DNA of 64,000 bases, from positions 34,364,396-34,428,395 of the forward strand of contig CM043960.1 of the NCBI GenBank assembly GCA_014529385.2, in the 5' to 3' direction. The stretch's first letter is position 1. Each line of letters starts with the position of its first letter. A program made the translations under genes and the position numbers. The notes under the pieces are model-generated. The model did no database searches. It was given only the letters and a program-made list of their open reading frames with translations, and was not told the origin of the DNA. This document shows, piece by piece, positions 44,529-56,151 of this stretch. This DNA is from Adiantum capillus-veneris (taxonomy: Eukaryota; Streptophyta; Polypodiopsida; Polypodiales; Pteridaceae).

Positions 44529-47500
44529 ATGCACTTACGCTCTGGGCGGGTGCTAGAACACGAGCATATTGAGGGTGCCTCTGTTCATACGGACACCCAT
44601 TACCCATCCACGATAAGCTCTAGACCCTCAGTGGGGACACAAGGTAGCACCACCCAAGACCCTAAAATAGCCGCTAGTGATTCCTCCTCCGACTCAGAAA
44701 TCATGGAAGCATACCCTACCCAAAACACTGAGAGAGAAGGCCATGCACCTCCCGAAGCTCCACAGCCTAGTACTAGTATGTTTAGCCGTTTCATGGAAAC
44801 ATTAGGTAGAGCTACTCGCTCGGAACCTGATGCAAATGAAGCACACGAAGGGGGTGGGGAAGTGGAATCTCCTTTCACATCGCACGTGAACCCCACACCC
44901 CCAAAGAGTGTCCATGTGGATATCCTACCAACTTCTTACCAAGAAGGCCCTGTTGAGCTGCCTCCTTCAGAAGTTCCCTCTAGAGTACCGTTGGTGACAA
45001 GTAAAACCATGGGGAGCAACATTGCTTCTACCTCACGAGAAACCGTTAACACGTCGACTTTAGAAGGATTGTTCATTAATGATCATTGGACATACGACCT
45101 CCACACTGAGGTGTTGACGGATCTACACTCTGGCCACGCCTACCATGTAGGATGGATAGAGATTGTACAATCCACCTCTAGTGCCACGAGCATCGAAGAT
45201 CAACAGAAAATGATCTGTAATGTTATCCATGGCATTATTCAATCAGAAAGGCAAAACCGAGGGGTAAATATACTCTCAACTGGCCCCATGAGATTTCTGG
45301 ATACGAGCAAGGCTCAACAGCCTACTCTATCACAAATGGAGACTCCTCTAATGAGCCCCATGGACCCACCTTACGTCATTTCACCTGGGGTCTCTATGCA
45401 ATCTGAGCCTCCGAGCGAAAACTTTAGCTTCCCTAACTTGGCTCAACCCTCTATCAAGGAAAACACAGTGCTCACTCCAGGGATAAGCCTGACAGAGAAT
45501 GTACCGATGACATCTACGGTTAGCGCAGTGCCACTACCTAGTGTCGTAGTACCTAATATGGGGCCTCGACCGTATGTGCCTCTAGCCCCTTATGCACACA
45601 TGGCCCCCACACCTCCAATTGTACCACTTGCTTATGCTCCTCGAGTGCCGCTCCCTAGCTCTTATCCGAGTGGACCTATGCCCGGTTATGTTCCATATCC
45701 TGCATCATCCACACATATGCCAAGACCGGTACCCGTTCCTCTCCCACATATGATTCCAAGAGTACCTCCACCGGCCCTGCCTCCTCACATAGGTGACTTG
45801 GCAGCGTTTGCTCAAACCATAGGTCGATCTATTGCGGAAAATATGCATCATGCATCTGATAGAGAGCCTAGAAGTAAGGCAGTACAAATTGCCAAACTCA
45901 CGCAAAAATTCAATGGGGACGAAGATGCTAGGAAACACATTGAAGTGTTTGAACAAGTATGTGATTCCTTAGGGGAACGCAACGAACTACATAAGTGCAA
46001 TGCCTTAAGCTTGACATTAAGTGGGAAGGCTGGAGATTGGTATAGGACCCTAAGGGTCGACGAGAAAACAATCTACCCTACCCTTCGAAGGTTGTTTCTA
46101 AAGGAGTACATACGAGAAGGTGTGCTTTGGGGTGTAGCATCTCAGCTACAGAAGGCCGAACGTAAGGAAGGAGAGTCAGTAAGGGACTTCATTAGTCGTC
46201 TAAAGCACTTAAACTATCGTTGCCCTGTAAATGAGCGCTTCAACAATAACCAACTGCTTGATCGGTTCATTCGAGGGTTGAGGAATGAAGGAATCTATAA
46301 TGGACTAGTGATTAGAGGTATCACAACCTGGGAAGATGTCACTGCCAATGCAATCCAATTAGAGGACAACTTGATGATAGCAGGCATGAGGGTGTCTACC
46401 GACACGAGATCCACTAGCTCACAAGCCATTGAGTATGAACCCATGACTGCAAAGCCCATTGCCAATGAGCCAAAGGTATTTGAGACATTCTTGACAGACC
46501 TCACCAAGGCAATCCAAGAGTCTCTTAAGGATAATCGACCCCCTCAAAATAGTCACATGTATCCAAGAAGGGAGCAACAATGGTGTTCCATTTGCTTAGG
46601 TCCACATAGCACTAGTGAGTGCCCTACGTTTAGAGTAAAATTTAATGGAACTTGCAACGCATGTGGTAGGTATGGTCACCAAGCTAAGGATTGTTTAATG
46701 ATCAAACGTATGATGGCAAATAGACCACCTGTAGCCTGGACGGATGCGCCTCGAGCTCCTGTATTGATGCCTACTCCACCTGTTGAGCAACTATCGCAAC
46801 ACATGGTCCCTAGATCTCAAAATGTTGTACAAGCTACACCGCTACCACCTCCTGTGCTAGGACCGCAGCCCCCGCATCCAAGAGTCGCCCCTATGAACCA
46901 AGTGGGTTGCGAGCCATCAAATGCTTATGCAGATGGCTGTGAGGAGGAAATAGACACTAGTATTGCCTACGGACTTGATACATTGGAAGAGTGTCCTATA
47001 TACTACATGGAAGATTGTTGGGGATAAGTCAAGCCGGTTTATCAAGCTGCTGCTCTCGCATCCAGAGGTCAAAATATCAACACCCAGGCTAGGAGGCCAC
47101 CTCTTCAATGCTACGAGTGTGGGGGACCACATCGAGTAGCGGAGTGCCCTATTAGGCTGCAAAAGAATGCTGCACAGATGCAAGTGAATCAAGGGAGCAC
47201 GTCTGCAATGCCAATACTCACATGTAATCGTTGTGGCATAGATCACTTGATTGCCCAATGCCCCTATAACCCAAATGCGCCTAAAATCACACCCCTGAAT
47301 TTGGTCGAAATTGCTAGTGTGACGTCACCAATACCACCCGTCGCACCCGCTTATGCGATTACACGGTCCATGCTTCAAGGGCCAGGCCATATCCTCGAAG
47401 AGAGAGATACCGCGTCAGTTATCCAAGCAAAGAAAAAGAAGACACGAAGGAAGAAGTCGCAGAATACGGAAAATTCAAAGCCAAGTTCCAAAACAAACAT

Positions 47501-48134
47501 AGGAACAGGAGATGACCCCGTGTATATGAATGACCTCGAGGATGATTCAGATTCAGTCGAGACAATGGAGACTAGAACCAATACCACAAAGGGAAAGACC
47601 GACAAAGAAAACCGTAACATGGAACCAAATGAAAACCGAATAAGAGAAAACCATAAAGAGCCTCTGAAAACACCACAAGTGTTTCCAAATCCAATCCAAG
47701 ACCCCCAAGATAAACCGCAGGGGCAAAAAGGAAAAAATCGTAAAAAGAAGATTGGGACGTATCCAAACCCAGTAGACGAGATTGAGCAGGTGAAACATCT
47801 AAGAGGTTTAGTGGAGGAGACTCAAAGGAAACTAGAACCAGAACCCATGCATATCAAAATTCATGACACGGTGTTTCCCACGCAAGTTCATCCACCCCAC
47901 ATGAACCATAGACCGTTAGCCATATCTAGTATCATCCAAGAAGGGAGTGAGGACAGGACATCAGAAAGTGAGCATACACCCTTCTTGTTGGAAAGGATGT
48001 TTAACGAAGGAATACCTGATCCCATTGAGGAATATGAGATTCCATCCTCACCAGTTCCTAGTCAAGGACCTACACCCTGCAAAACGCCAATGAATGTTGC
48101 CAAACTAGTGGACTTCATGTCTTCTGAGGTCTGA
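44529..48134 (+). pseudogene. GP gag, one frame with an internal TAA
   Basis: ATG at 44529 starts MHLRSGRVLEHEH. After a long proline-rich N-terminal region (about residues 330-430), a retrotransposon gag core spans roughly residues 455-620 (KFNGDEDARKHIEVFEQVCD, GKAGDWYRTL, VRDFISRLKHL). Zinc knuckles follow near 685-720 (CSICLGPHSTSEC, CNACGRYGHQAKDC). TAA at 47025-47027 stops the frame, but the same frame continues with two more knuckles (CYECGGPHRVAEC, CNRCGIDHLIAQC) and a lysine-rich stretch to TGA at 48132. Both stops could be single C-to-T changes. Role: particle assembly and RNA packaging. Confidence 0.85.
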
Positions 48135-49709
48135 ACCACGATCATAGCAAAGCTGTATGGAGATCCTGAGTTATTCCTTGCACTTCGAGCATTCCTTAAC
48201 GGAGAGCTACGAACGGGATTACCGCAGTTTGCGCAACCAAATAGGCCTGACTCAATTATGATTGATGAGGAAAATCATGTGCAATCACTTGACTTAGATG
48301 GACACGAGTCTGTGATCGAGGTACCCATTAACGAATTAGGGCAGTATTTTGAAGGCGACGAGTCTAATGCGACCCTACCCATCACTACCAAGGGATTAAC
48401 TATAAAGGGAATTCTTGATGGTGGTGCGGGAGTTAGCATCGTTACAAAAGATTGTTGGGAATCCATGGGAAAACCCCGCCTCAGTGTTACTAACATTGTG
48501 GTAAAGATGGCAAATGGTACCATAGCCAAACCTATGGGGATGCTCAAGGATCTTAAGATCAAAGTTCTAGGACACAAGGTACGACATACGTTCATTGTAA
48601 TGGATTTCTCTAAACACCTTATGTCATATGAAATGATTTTAGGACGACCATTCATGAGGGAAGCACAAATGGTTCATGATTGGTCTAAAAATCATGTCTA
48701 TTTGCAATTCCAAGACTCTGTCCTTAGAGTGGATTTGGTGACTGGTAAGGTACACCCCTTAGGGAGTAAAACCATTATTGATCATCGCTCTGACACCACA
48801 GTTCACTCGGCCCCACTACAATATTGTTACACTTGTAAGAAGGATACAGACATTGGCCAAGATTCTCCTTACATGGATGTGTTACCGGGTATGACGGAAT
48901 CAGACAATGTGGATTGGGTCCACCTAGCATCAACCATAGACACTTGGGGAAATAGGGGGACGACCTGGGTAACACCTGAGGGGAATGAAATGCCTATACC
49001 CTTAAATATGCTACAAGCAATGCATATCGCTTCCGACAAGACTCATCCTAATGTAACGAAGAAAACATACAAGTGGGTCCCTAAAGCTTCTTTAGTGACC
49101 ATAGCTAGTGCTAAAAGACAGAAGCCTTGTAAGAAACATACCACTCGCTCCAAGAAAAGTAAGAAAATGTTGCGATGGATCCCTAAACGACTATTGGAAG
49201 CCCAAGGCTACTATCAAGGAAATGATCAAATCTGGGTGCCAAAACGTAGATTGTGCTCTTACCTAACACCTGACCCAAGTGAGCCCAATCCCGTAGCTCC
49301 AAAACGAATCAATGATCGTGAAAAGAAAAAAATCACAGAATGCTACACACCTGCTCCCGAGCTAGTTTGGGTACCAAAGAAAGAACGATTTGTTCCACCT
49401 ACCTCAGGAAGGGGGGAGTCCCATGAAGATTCTAGCTCCTCATGTAATACATCCATAGAGGTAAAAGCTTCTACACAGCCTCCATCTATAGTAGTGGACC
49501 TCCATGAAGCTACAAAAGAATCCACACCTCCCAGTGTTCAAGAATCACCTAATGAACCACTTCAAGTTCGATCCTGGGAGAGTACCTTACCACCCTTGCA
49601 GCTTGACAAGGCACCTAGGGTAATAGAAAACTACTGGCAAAAATCCTCACCTATTACCAACTGGAACAATTGGTTTCAAAGGGTGACAAGCTCATTTCAA
49701 ACGGTATGA
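48135..49709 (+). pseudogene. GP protease and WVPK-repeat tail
   Basis: Same frame as gag, open from 48135 to TGA at 49707. The aspartic protease reads IKGILDGGAGVSIVTKDCW near 48405-48460 (D-G-G in place of the usual D-S/T-G) and MILGRPFMREA near 48633. The tail of about 300 residues contains four W-V/I-P-K motifs (49074, 49176, 49233, 49368) in basic surroundings, then a Ser/Pro-rich end. Instead of RT, the frame ends and non-coding DNA follows. No function is known to me for the tail; nucleic-acid or particle binding would be a guess. Confidence 0.8.
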
Positions 49710-51325
49710 TCTACCCAAGGAAGGGGGGAGTGTTTGCTGACAGTCATCATTCATTTGTTTCCCTCTCAACCTTTTTCCCTGACCTCTCAATTCCAATCTT
49801 AGGGAATGTACATATAAAGCTTTATACTCAACAAAAAAAAAAAAAAAGAGCAAGAGCAATTCGCAAACGAGTATGCACAATAAAAGTCAAAACATTGACT
49901 CAGACCTACACATGTCACATCTGGTGCAGTGAAACAGAAACCTATGCCATAAAACACCTTTGATCCTCATCACTTGAGTGATGGAGGGTAGGTAAGATTA
50001 GTACGATACGAGTGTTTCTGTTTTAGAGTTGAGAGATTAGCGAAGTTCTCTTTTCCCACTGATGTGCCTCCTGGAGGTATTCCTTTTGTTTCCTAGTGTG
50101 TACAGGAGCGTGTTGCTATTGATAGGATTTGGACCTTCATGGAACCTTTCTCTCGTTCACACTTCAAATCAAGCGCGACCATCAACACAAACAGGTGTTT
50201 CTTGTCCATTAGCATTGCCCTTATCTTTTTGCATCTATGTTTGTCTGCTTTGATTGTGATTGGTAGCATAATATTCAGCGCATGTGCTTAGTATCAAACA
50301 TTTAATTCAATGCAATCTTTTGTCATAATCACTTGTTTAGGTGTAAAAATCAAGCAGTCCGACTAAGCTAGTCTGACCAAGCTAGGTATTAGAAATCTTC
50401 TCTTAATACCATGGGGAATGCCTTCCTAATAAGCAATGGTTACTTAGGTTCTTAATCCGATTTAGGCAGCATTGTATGAAATGTACTAGGGCTTTCTAGT
50501 GGGCTTAACCCTATTGACCTTTAGCTTAAGTATTATAAAGGGAGTTTACTAATGTGATGAGCCTGGGGAGGGTAACAGTGTTATATGACCCCCCAAAGTT
50601 ACAAAATTTAAATGCTGAAAATGAACAAGCAAAAAATCAAAGTGCCACAATGTAAAATTTTAAGCTGGAAGAGAAATCTCAGCTTGAATTGGTACTTCAC
50701 TCACATGTATTGCCTATGGTACTAGAGCCCTAGAGGTTCCCAGCGTGGGCGCTTTTCCTTGAGAAGCAAAAAACCCAAGGCATACAAAATAAGCACACAC
50801 ATCATAATTGAATCAATGTGAAAAGACCTTGGGGGGTCAAAGAAAAAGTAATCAGTCAGGCGATGATTTCATGAGAAATTCCTTTTATGGTAGCTTAACT
50901 ACAAGGTTTTCTAGATATAGCCTCTAGTCAGCCCTCGAACATGAATACTTGGCTCTCGCGATTAAACAACTTAATTGACCACAGAAAGTTAAGAAGCTTA
51001 CCCATGGTATTAATATTCGATCTCTAGTGCTTTTCGACCGTCAAATTAGTGACCCCAGACTTGTTTAATTTTTTGCCTTTACATCTGTTTATGCATTTGA
51101 TTACATTGCAATTTAATGTTCATTGCTAACAAATTGTTTGAAATTCTTTTTCCAATCAATGTGTCTACCTAAAACTGCATATGCTTTTTAAGAGAATGCA
51201 ATTACTGTGCCAATGTTGTTTGATTTTGCAGTGACTGAAGAAGGCTAAGGACATTCATCTCAAATGCTCTTCCACCTCGACGAACCAGTTTCAACTCAAT
51301 AGCTTCCGAGGACGGAATCTACATC
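49710..51325 (+). other. GP non-coding region where pol would be
   Basis: 1.6 kb without a convincing ORF or any RT/integrase motif. It begins with a polypurine-tract-like AGGAAGGGGGGAG (49718-49730) followed by TGTTTGCTGACAG, which resembles an LTR start. An A run lies at about 49832-49847. It may hold packaging or replication signals. Confidence 0.6.
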
Positions 51326-51338
51326 AGGAAGGGGGGCA
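51326..51338 (+). promoter_or_regulatory. GP polypurine tract
   Basis: AGGAAGGGGGGCA directly before the 3' LTR. Near-identical tracts occur at 49406-49418 and 49718-49730. Confidence 0.85.
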
Positions 51339-51904
51339 TGTTAACCCTCACGGCACACGGACACCCTATGATCTATAAACGTTGTATTATTTAGAGTCAG
51401 GTACCGGGCTTGTCGGACCAATAGGGAAAGGTAGAGTGATCGTCGATGAGAGGCGCACTTTAACTTGGACATTCAAGGGATTAGTTGGTTAAGCATGGGC
51501 GCCCAAGTGTGAATGGGGTGAGCTCCTATAAAAGCCAACTAAACCTAATTTTTACTCATTCTCTCATTTGTGCAATTGAAGAGTGCTCTTGCTCCATCTC
51601 CATCTTTTTCTTCTTCACCTCCTTGTGTGTGTGTGTGTGAGAGAGAGAGAGAGGGAGAGTGTGTGTGCGATCGAGCATTAAGAAGGCACGACGGCGGCGA
51701 AGCGGTTGAGCGCGGCACGACTGCAGCTTCTTCTTCATCGCGGCGAGGAATCCACCACGAAGGCGAGCGTAGAGCGGTGAGTGACACACCCTTTGTTTTC
51801 TTGAGCTTGCTAGTTTAGGCTTGTTGTGTGCTTGGAGCCGTTTGTGGCTCGCATACGGTGTATTGGCAAGTCCCTTGCTTCGACAGTGCGGCAAGGAGCG
51901 CACA
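51339..51904 (+). repeat. GP 3' LTR
   Basis: 566 bp, same length as the 5' LTR and almost identical; TATA box at 51527-51533. Confidence 0.95.
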
Positions 51905-52627
51905 TTTGGCATCTCTATCGCTGACGATACGCTTGGGTAGACCATGTAACCTAAAAATCTCCTTGATGAATACCCGACTAATATTTGAAGCAGTAAAGGT
52001 TGTCTTTACGGGTATTAGATGAGCCACTTTTGTGAGCATGTCAACAACCACGAAAAAAGAATCATAACCTCCTGTAGAAGGTAACCCTGTAACAAAATCC
52101 ATACTGATGCATTCCCACTTCATCTGGGGTATGTCAAGAGGTTGAAGTTGCCCTGGTAATTTGATCCCTTCGGCCTTTATCCGTTGACAAGAAAGACATT
52201 GCCTCACATAGCGAAGTATGTCTCCTTTCATTCCAGACCAGAAATAACTCCTTCTGACGGCGTGAAGAGTTTTAGCATAGCCTGGGTGTCCGGATGTAGA
52301 GCTATCGTGTGCTTCATATAGAATGGCCTTCTTTAAAAGTGGGTCTCTGGGTACACAGAGTCTATGTCTATAGTAAAGACATCCTCCCATAAGAGAGTAA
52401 TCTTTAGTTTCAGGCATCTTATTCTGCTAGACTAATGAAGCCATACGTTGGTACTCTGGATCTTCAAGGGATGTTTCTTTGATTCTATCCCAGATAGGGT
52501 TATTTGGAATAGAGATAGCCCCGAGAAACGATTTTTGGCTAAGACCATCTGCAACTGCGTTTTCCTTCCCTGGTCTATACTTTATGTCAAGGTCATATTC
52601 CTGTAATAGCTCTATCCATCGCCGTTG
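51905..52627 (-). pseudogene. N RNase H end and integrase N-terminal part
   Basis: Continues the gag-pol frame past the TGA at 52628: YRPGKENAVADGLSQ (RNase H end), a TAG at 52427-52429, the integrase zinc-binding region HPGYAKTLHAVRRSYFW ... CLSCQR near 52160-52300, the core Asp in SMDFVTGLP, and VSDRDAK with the second Asp at the GP insertion point. The reading resumes at 42946. Confidence 0.9.
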
Positions 52628-55320
52628 TCACATATTGAGAATGGGTTGAGTAAAAATCCACTTTAAACTCTTGTGGTCTGTAACCAACTGAAACCTGCGT
52701 CCAAGAAGATAATGTCTCCATAACTTCAGTGCATGTATAACTGCTAAAAGTTCTAGATCATGAGTGGGATAATTCTTCTCATGATCCCTCAGCTTTCGCG
52801 AAGTATATGCCACCGGTCTTCCTTCTTGAGTAAGAACTCTGCCTAGAGCGAATTTGCTAGCGTTGGTCGCTACTTCAAATTCCTTACTGAAATCTGGAAG
52901 CTTTAAAATAGGAGCTGAGACCAAGAATTCTTTTAGCTTAGCAAAACTAGACTCGTGCTCGGTCTTCCAATCAATCCTCACTCCTTTCTTCAGGAGTTCC
53001 GTCAAAGGTGCAGCAATATGTGCATAATCCTTGACAAAAATCCTGTACCATCCCGTTATTCCAAGAAATCCCCTTACTTCGCTGACAGTGGATGGTTGAG
53101 GCCAATCAACGATGTCCTTGACTTTGTCTGGGTCCACTGAAATCCCTTCAGCCGAAATGACAAATCCAAGATAGTTGACCTTTGGTGAGCAAAAAGTGCA
53201 CTTGCTCACTTTAGCGTAAAGTTGGTGTTTTCGGAGAAGATCAAGTACTTTGCGAACATGTCCTTCGTGATCTGCCTCGTCTTTGGAATAGATCAGAATA
53301 TAATCAAAGAAAACCAAGACAAAATCATCGAGGTAAGGTCTGAAAATATCCTGCATAAGTCGGTTGAAGCTTGCAGGAGCATTTGTTAGACCAAAAGACA
53401 TTACTGTGAATTCGTAGTGCCCATACCTAGTATTGAAAGCTGTCTTCGGAATATCTGATTCCTTGATCCTGATTTGGTAATATCCTGACCTTAGATCAAT
53501 CTTTGTAAATATTTTGGCGTCGTGGAGCCTGTCCAAGAGTTCGTCGATCCTTGGAATTGGATACTTGTTCTTGACAGTTACCTGATTCAGCCCACGGTAG
53601 TCTATGCATAGCCTTAAGGTCCCATCCTTCTTCTTCTGGAAAAGAACTGGAGCACCCCAAGGAGAAGTACTGGGTCGAATGAATCCTTGCTCAATGAGTT
53701 GCCTAAGTTGTTCTTTGAGTTCGATGGCCTCCGGAAGTGACATTTTATAAGGTCTTTTGGAGATAGGTTCACACCCAGGGATAGTCTCAATCTCATGATC
53801 TACCTCTCTGTGTGGTGGAAGATTCGTAAGGTCCTCGGGGAATACGTCATCATACTCCCTCAGCCAGTCTGGTCGAAGTGAGGTATCTGATTGGTCCACC
53901 TTATTGAGTTTAACTGCATATATTTGCTGACCGTTTCTTAGTCCCTTCAAGAGTCTGCTGGCCTTAACTAGAATAGCCCTAGGTCTCCCATTTTCCCCCT
54001 GAATTAAGGCTTCATTACCCAAGTTATCTGTAAATGTAAAGTTTCCTTGTGCACAATGGATATGGGCCTTATTTTGCTTTAACCAGTCCATCCCTAGTAT
54101 CCCATCAAAGAATCCTAAGGGTAGGGTTCGGAATTGGGCAGAAGTTGGGTGTCCCCCTAAATCAAAGTCAATTTTGCCTACAGAGTGTTGAGATACTACC
54201 TCCTTGCCGTTTGCTAACTCGACAACTAGCTTGCTTGACGGATACTTATCTAGCTTAAGCTTTCTCATGCATCTGGGTGAAAGAAATGAAAGAGTACTGC
54301 CACAATCTATAAGGAAGTTAACTTGTTCACCTCTGAGAGATCCTGGCGTATGAATGACTGCGTATTGCTCGCAACCATTGGGATTGTCAATTGCAGCATG
54401 CAGGGTTGCTCTCTCCACTGCTTCATCACCCACAGTTGGTTGAACTACTGCGGCATTCACTTTGGCGGTAGCTCCACGCCCTCGCCCTCTGTTCATTCTT
54501 TCGCGTCCTCCTCTTCCATTAGCTTGGCCACGCCCACGGTTATTCAAGGGTATGGCATTGGCGTTGGTTGCATGAATGTTCCTGGGGCAATTGGATCTGT
54601 AGTGTCCATGCTCACCGCAACCATAGCATCGAACATCAGGGAACTCCATGGTTGTAGTGGTAGCCACAATAGGGCGCTGGTTATAGGTTTGGTTGGCTGG
54701 TCTGTTGTCCCAAGCAGTGTTCCTTGCCCTCTTTGCCCAATGATTCCTCCTATTCTGATTAGCCTTTTGTACTTCAAGAGCTAGAGGTTTAGCCCTCAAC
54801 AAGGCATCCTGTAGAGTTGATGGCCTGAGAGCTTCCAACCGAGTATTCAAGGGATCGATTAATCCTTGACAAAACCTTGCCACCTGTTGTTCCAAGGTCA
54901 TCTTAGGAGCATATCTCCGAAGAGTGACAAACTTTGCATAGTAGTCTTCGACCGTTGAATTCAGCTGCATAAGTGAAAAGAATTCATTCATTCTCAAGGT
55001 CCTATAGGCAGGTGGTAAATAACGTCCCATTATCGCAGCTTTGATGTCTTCCCAAGATTGGGAAGATCCTTTAATGTCCAGGTCTCTGCAATGTTGCTTC
55101 GACCATATCTTGGCATCGCCAATCAAGCGGAACATCGCAAGCATGGTCTGATTTACGGGTTGGGTTCCTGCAGCTTCAAAGTAATCGTCCATAGCTTCCA
55201 TCCATACTTCCGCATCTCTCTCCACATTTGCCCCCTCGCCCTTAAAGATCGGAGGTTGGGCTTGCTTAAGGAGGAGCTTCTTCTCTTGCGCTGCCGAATA
55301 CAGAGCAACAGGCGGTGCCT
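52628..55320 (-). pseudogene. N gag-protease-RT-RNase H polyprotein
   Basis: The minus-strand frame is open from 55320 (after TAG) to TGA at 52628. No ATG occurs until about ten codons after a GTG at 55225. Gag core about residues 1-170 from 55225, zinc knuckle [14 protein letters not shown] near 200-213, RGRG-rich linker, protease [11 protein letters not shown] near 304-314, RT with [15 protein letters not shown] and [14 protein letters not shown], RNase H to [13 protein letters not shown]. The RT active site reads [11 protein letters not shown] (about 53300), so the second catalytic Asp is Tyr and the enzyme should be dead. The missing ATG suggests a spliced start or a small deletion near 55325. 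Confidence 0.9.
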
Positions 55321-55535
55321 ACATGGGTTATACGAAATTCTTGATACCATTACTTGAATTTCAAGATAGACACGAGACTTTAATAAAATTCAAAATTCCA
55401 CTTTATCAAGAGACAGAGATTCAGAGACAAAAAGCACTTTATTGATGGAAATTTATTACAATCGACACTCCTCAAGGTTTAGAATGACTGATGACCGCTT
55501 ATTACATGGCTTTATGGATTGCGTATAACATACGC
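55321..55535 (-). other. N spacer between extra ORF and gag
   Basis: About 215 bp. Near 55350 an ATG starts a frame (MVSRISYNPC) one base out of phase with gag, which could be the original gag start after a 1-base change. Alternatively CCATGTAG just before the gag frame could be a 3' splice site. Confidence 0.5.
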
Positions 55536-56039
55536 CTAGGAAATGGTATTGACTTGATGCACTACTTCATTCGTGTAATAGTTCTTATACACATTCTTGA
55601 GGGGATAATAAACTAAGATATCGGGACGGAGTTTCGCTTTCAGTAATCCAAAGGTTTTGACTCGGTTTGCTGGAATCACATTGGTGACCTTCTCCAGGAG
55701 CCAGTCGTTGATGGTTTGGTTGGAGTTGCCCGAAACAGTCTGGTCCAATCGTGTGGGCACCAAGTAGAATATCTCTTTCACTCTCAACTCTTCTCTCCAA
55801 CGTATCTTCTTCAAGTCGGTAGCCAGGCATCCTAGCTTCCGAGCGTTGATGTAGTAAACCCCTCCTGGAAATGTCCAATCAAGTTCCCATCCTTTATCAA
55901 TGCGAGTGGAGTGTGGTGTATAAGCCTTCAACAGAATCTCCATGACATCTCGCCTGAACTGGTAAACTGGGGATCTTCGAGCTTGCTCATAAATAAGCTC
56001 AAACACTTGGAACTTCCGATATTCGAACACGGGGTCTTC
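55536..56039 (-). CDS. N extra ORF upstream of gag (exon 2 candidate)
   Basis: 167 codons plus a stop on the minus strand, between primer site and gag, on the gag strand. The first ATG is well inside, so translation needs an upstream exon. The 5' edge follows TTGGTGTTGCAG, a good plant 3' splice site, and the frame there is phase 0. The protein (start EDPVFEYRKFQVFELIYEQA) is mixed alpha/beta in texture with many aromatic and basic residues; I recognise no domain. An open frame of this length in an otherwise decaying element suggests past selection. Extra ORFs before gag are known in Ogre-type elements; I do not know one like this in chromoviruses. Confidence 0.6.
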   Translation of the reverse strand, partial: EDPVFEYRKFQVFELIYEQARRSPVYQFRRDVMEILLKAYTPHSTRIDKGWELDWTFPGGVYYINARKLGCLATDLKKIRWREELRVKEIFYLVPTRLDQTVSGNSNQTINDWLLEKVTNVIPANRVKTFGLLKAKLRPDILVYYPLKNVYKNYYTNEVVHQVNTIS

Positions 56040-56139
56040 CTGCAACACCAATGCAAGGAATTCGGATCAACTACCTATATACTTTCAGTTCCTTTTAAAT
56101 GTTCAAACAATACGACTTTATTTTCCCAGCCTAACCTAG

Positions 56140-56151
56140 GCTCTGATACCA
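56140..56151 (-). promoter_or_regulatory. N primer-binding site (initiator Met tRNA)
   Basis: TGGTATCAGAGC on the minus strand, two bases from the 5' LTR. Confidence 0.95.

Larger units (their letters stand above)
42947..51904 (+). mobile_element. Gag-protease-only LTR retrotransposon GP, inserted in N
   Basis: LTRs at 42947-43512 and 51339-51904 (566 bp each) start TGTTAACC and end GCACA, with about three substitutions and two microsatellite length changes between them by eye. The target duplication on the minus strand is CCAAG at 42942-42946 and CCAAA at 51905-51909, one transition apart, inside the N integrase codons for DAKF. An Asp-type primer site follows the left LTR and a polypurine tract precedes the right one. 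Coding capacity is gag and protease; no RT, RNase H or integrase motif exists in its 9 kb. It must use enzymes from another element. Confidence 0.95.

Noticed and set aside
51556-51945. 129-codon minus-strand ORF, with a twin at 43164-43562
   Set aside because: Antisense to the GP LTR and partly microsatellite translation; not a gene.
54323-54784. 153-codon plus-strand ORF
   Set aside because: Shadow of the N gag-protease frame on the opposite strand.
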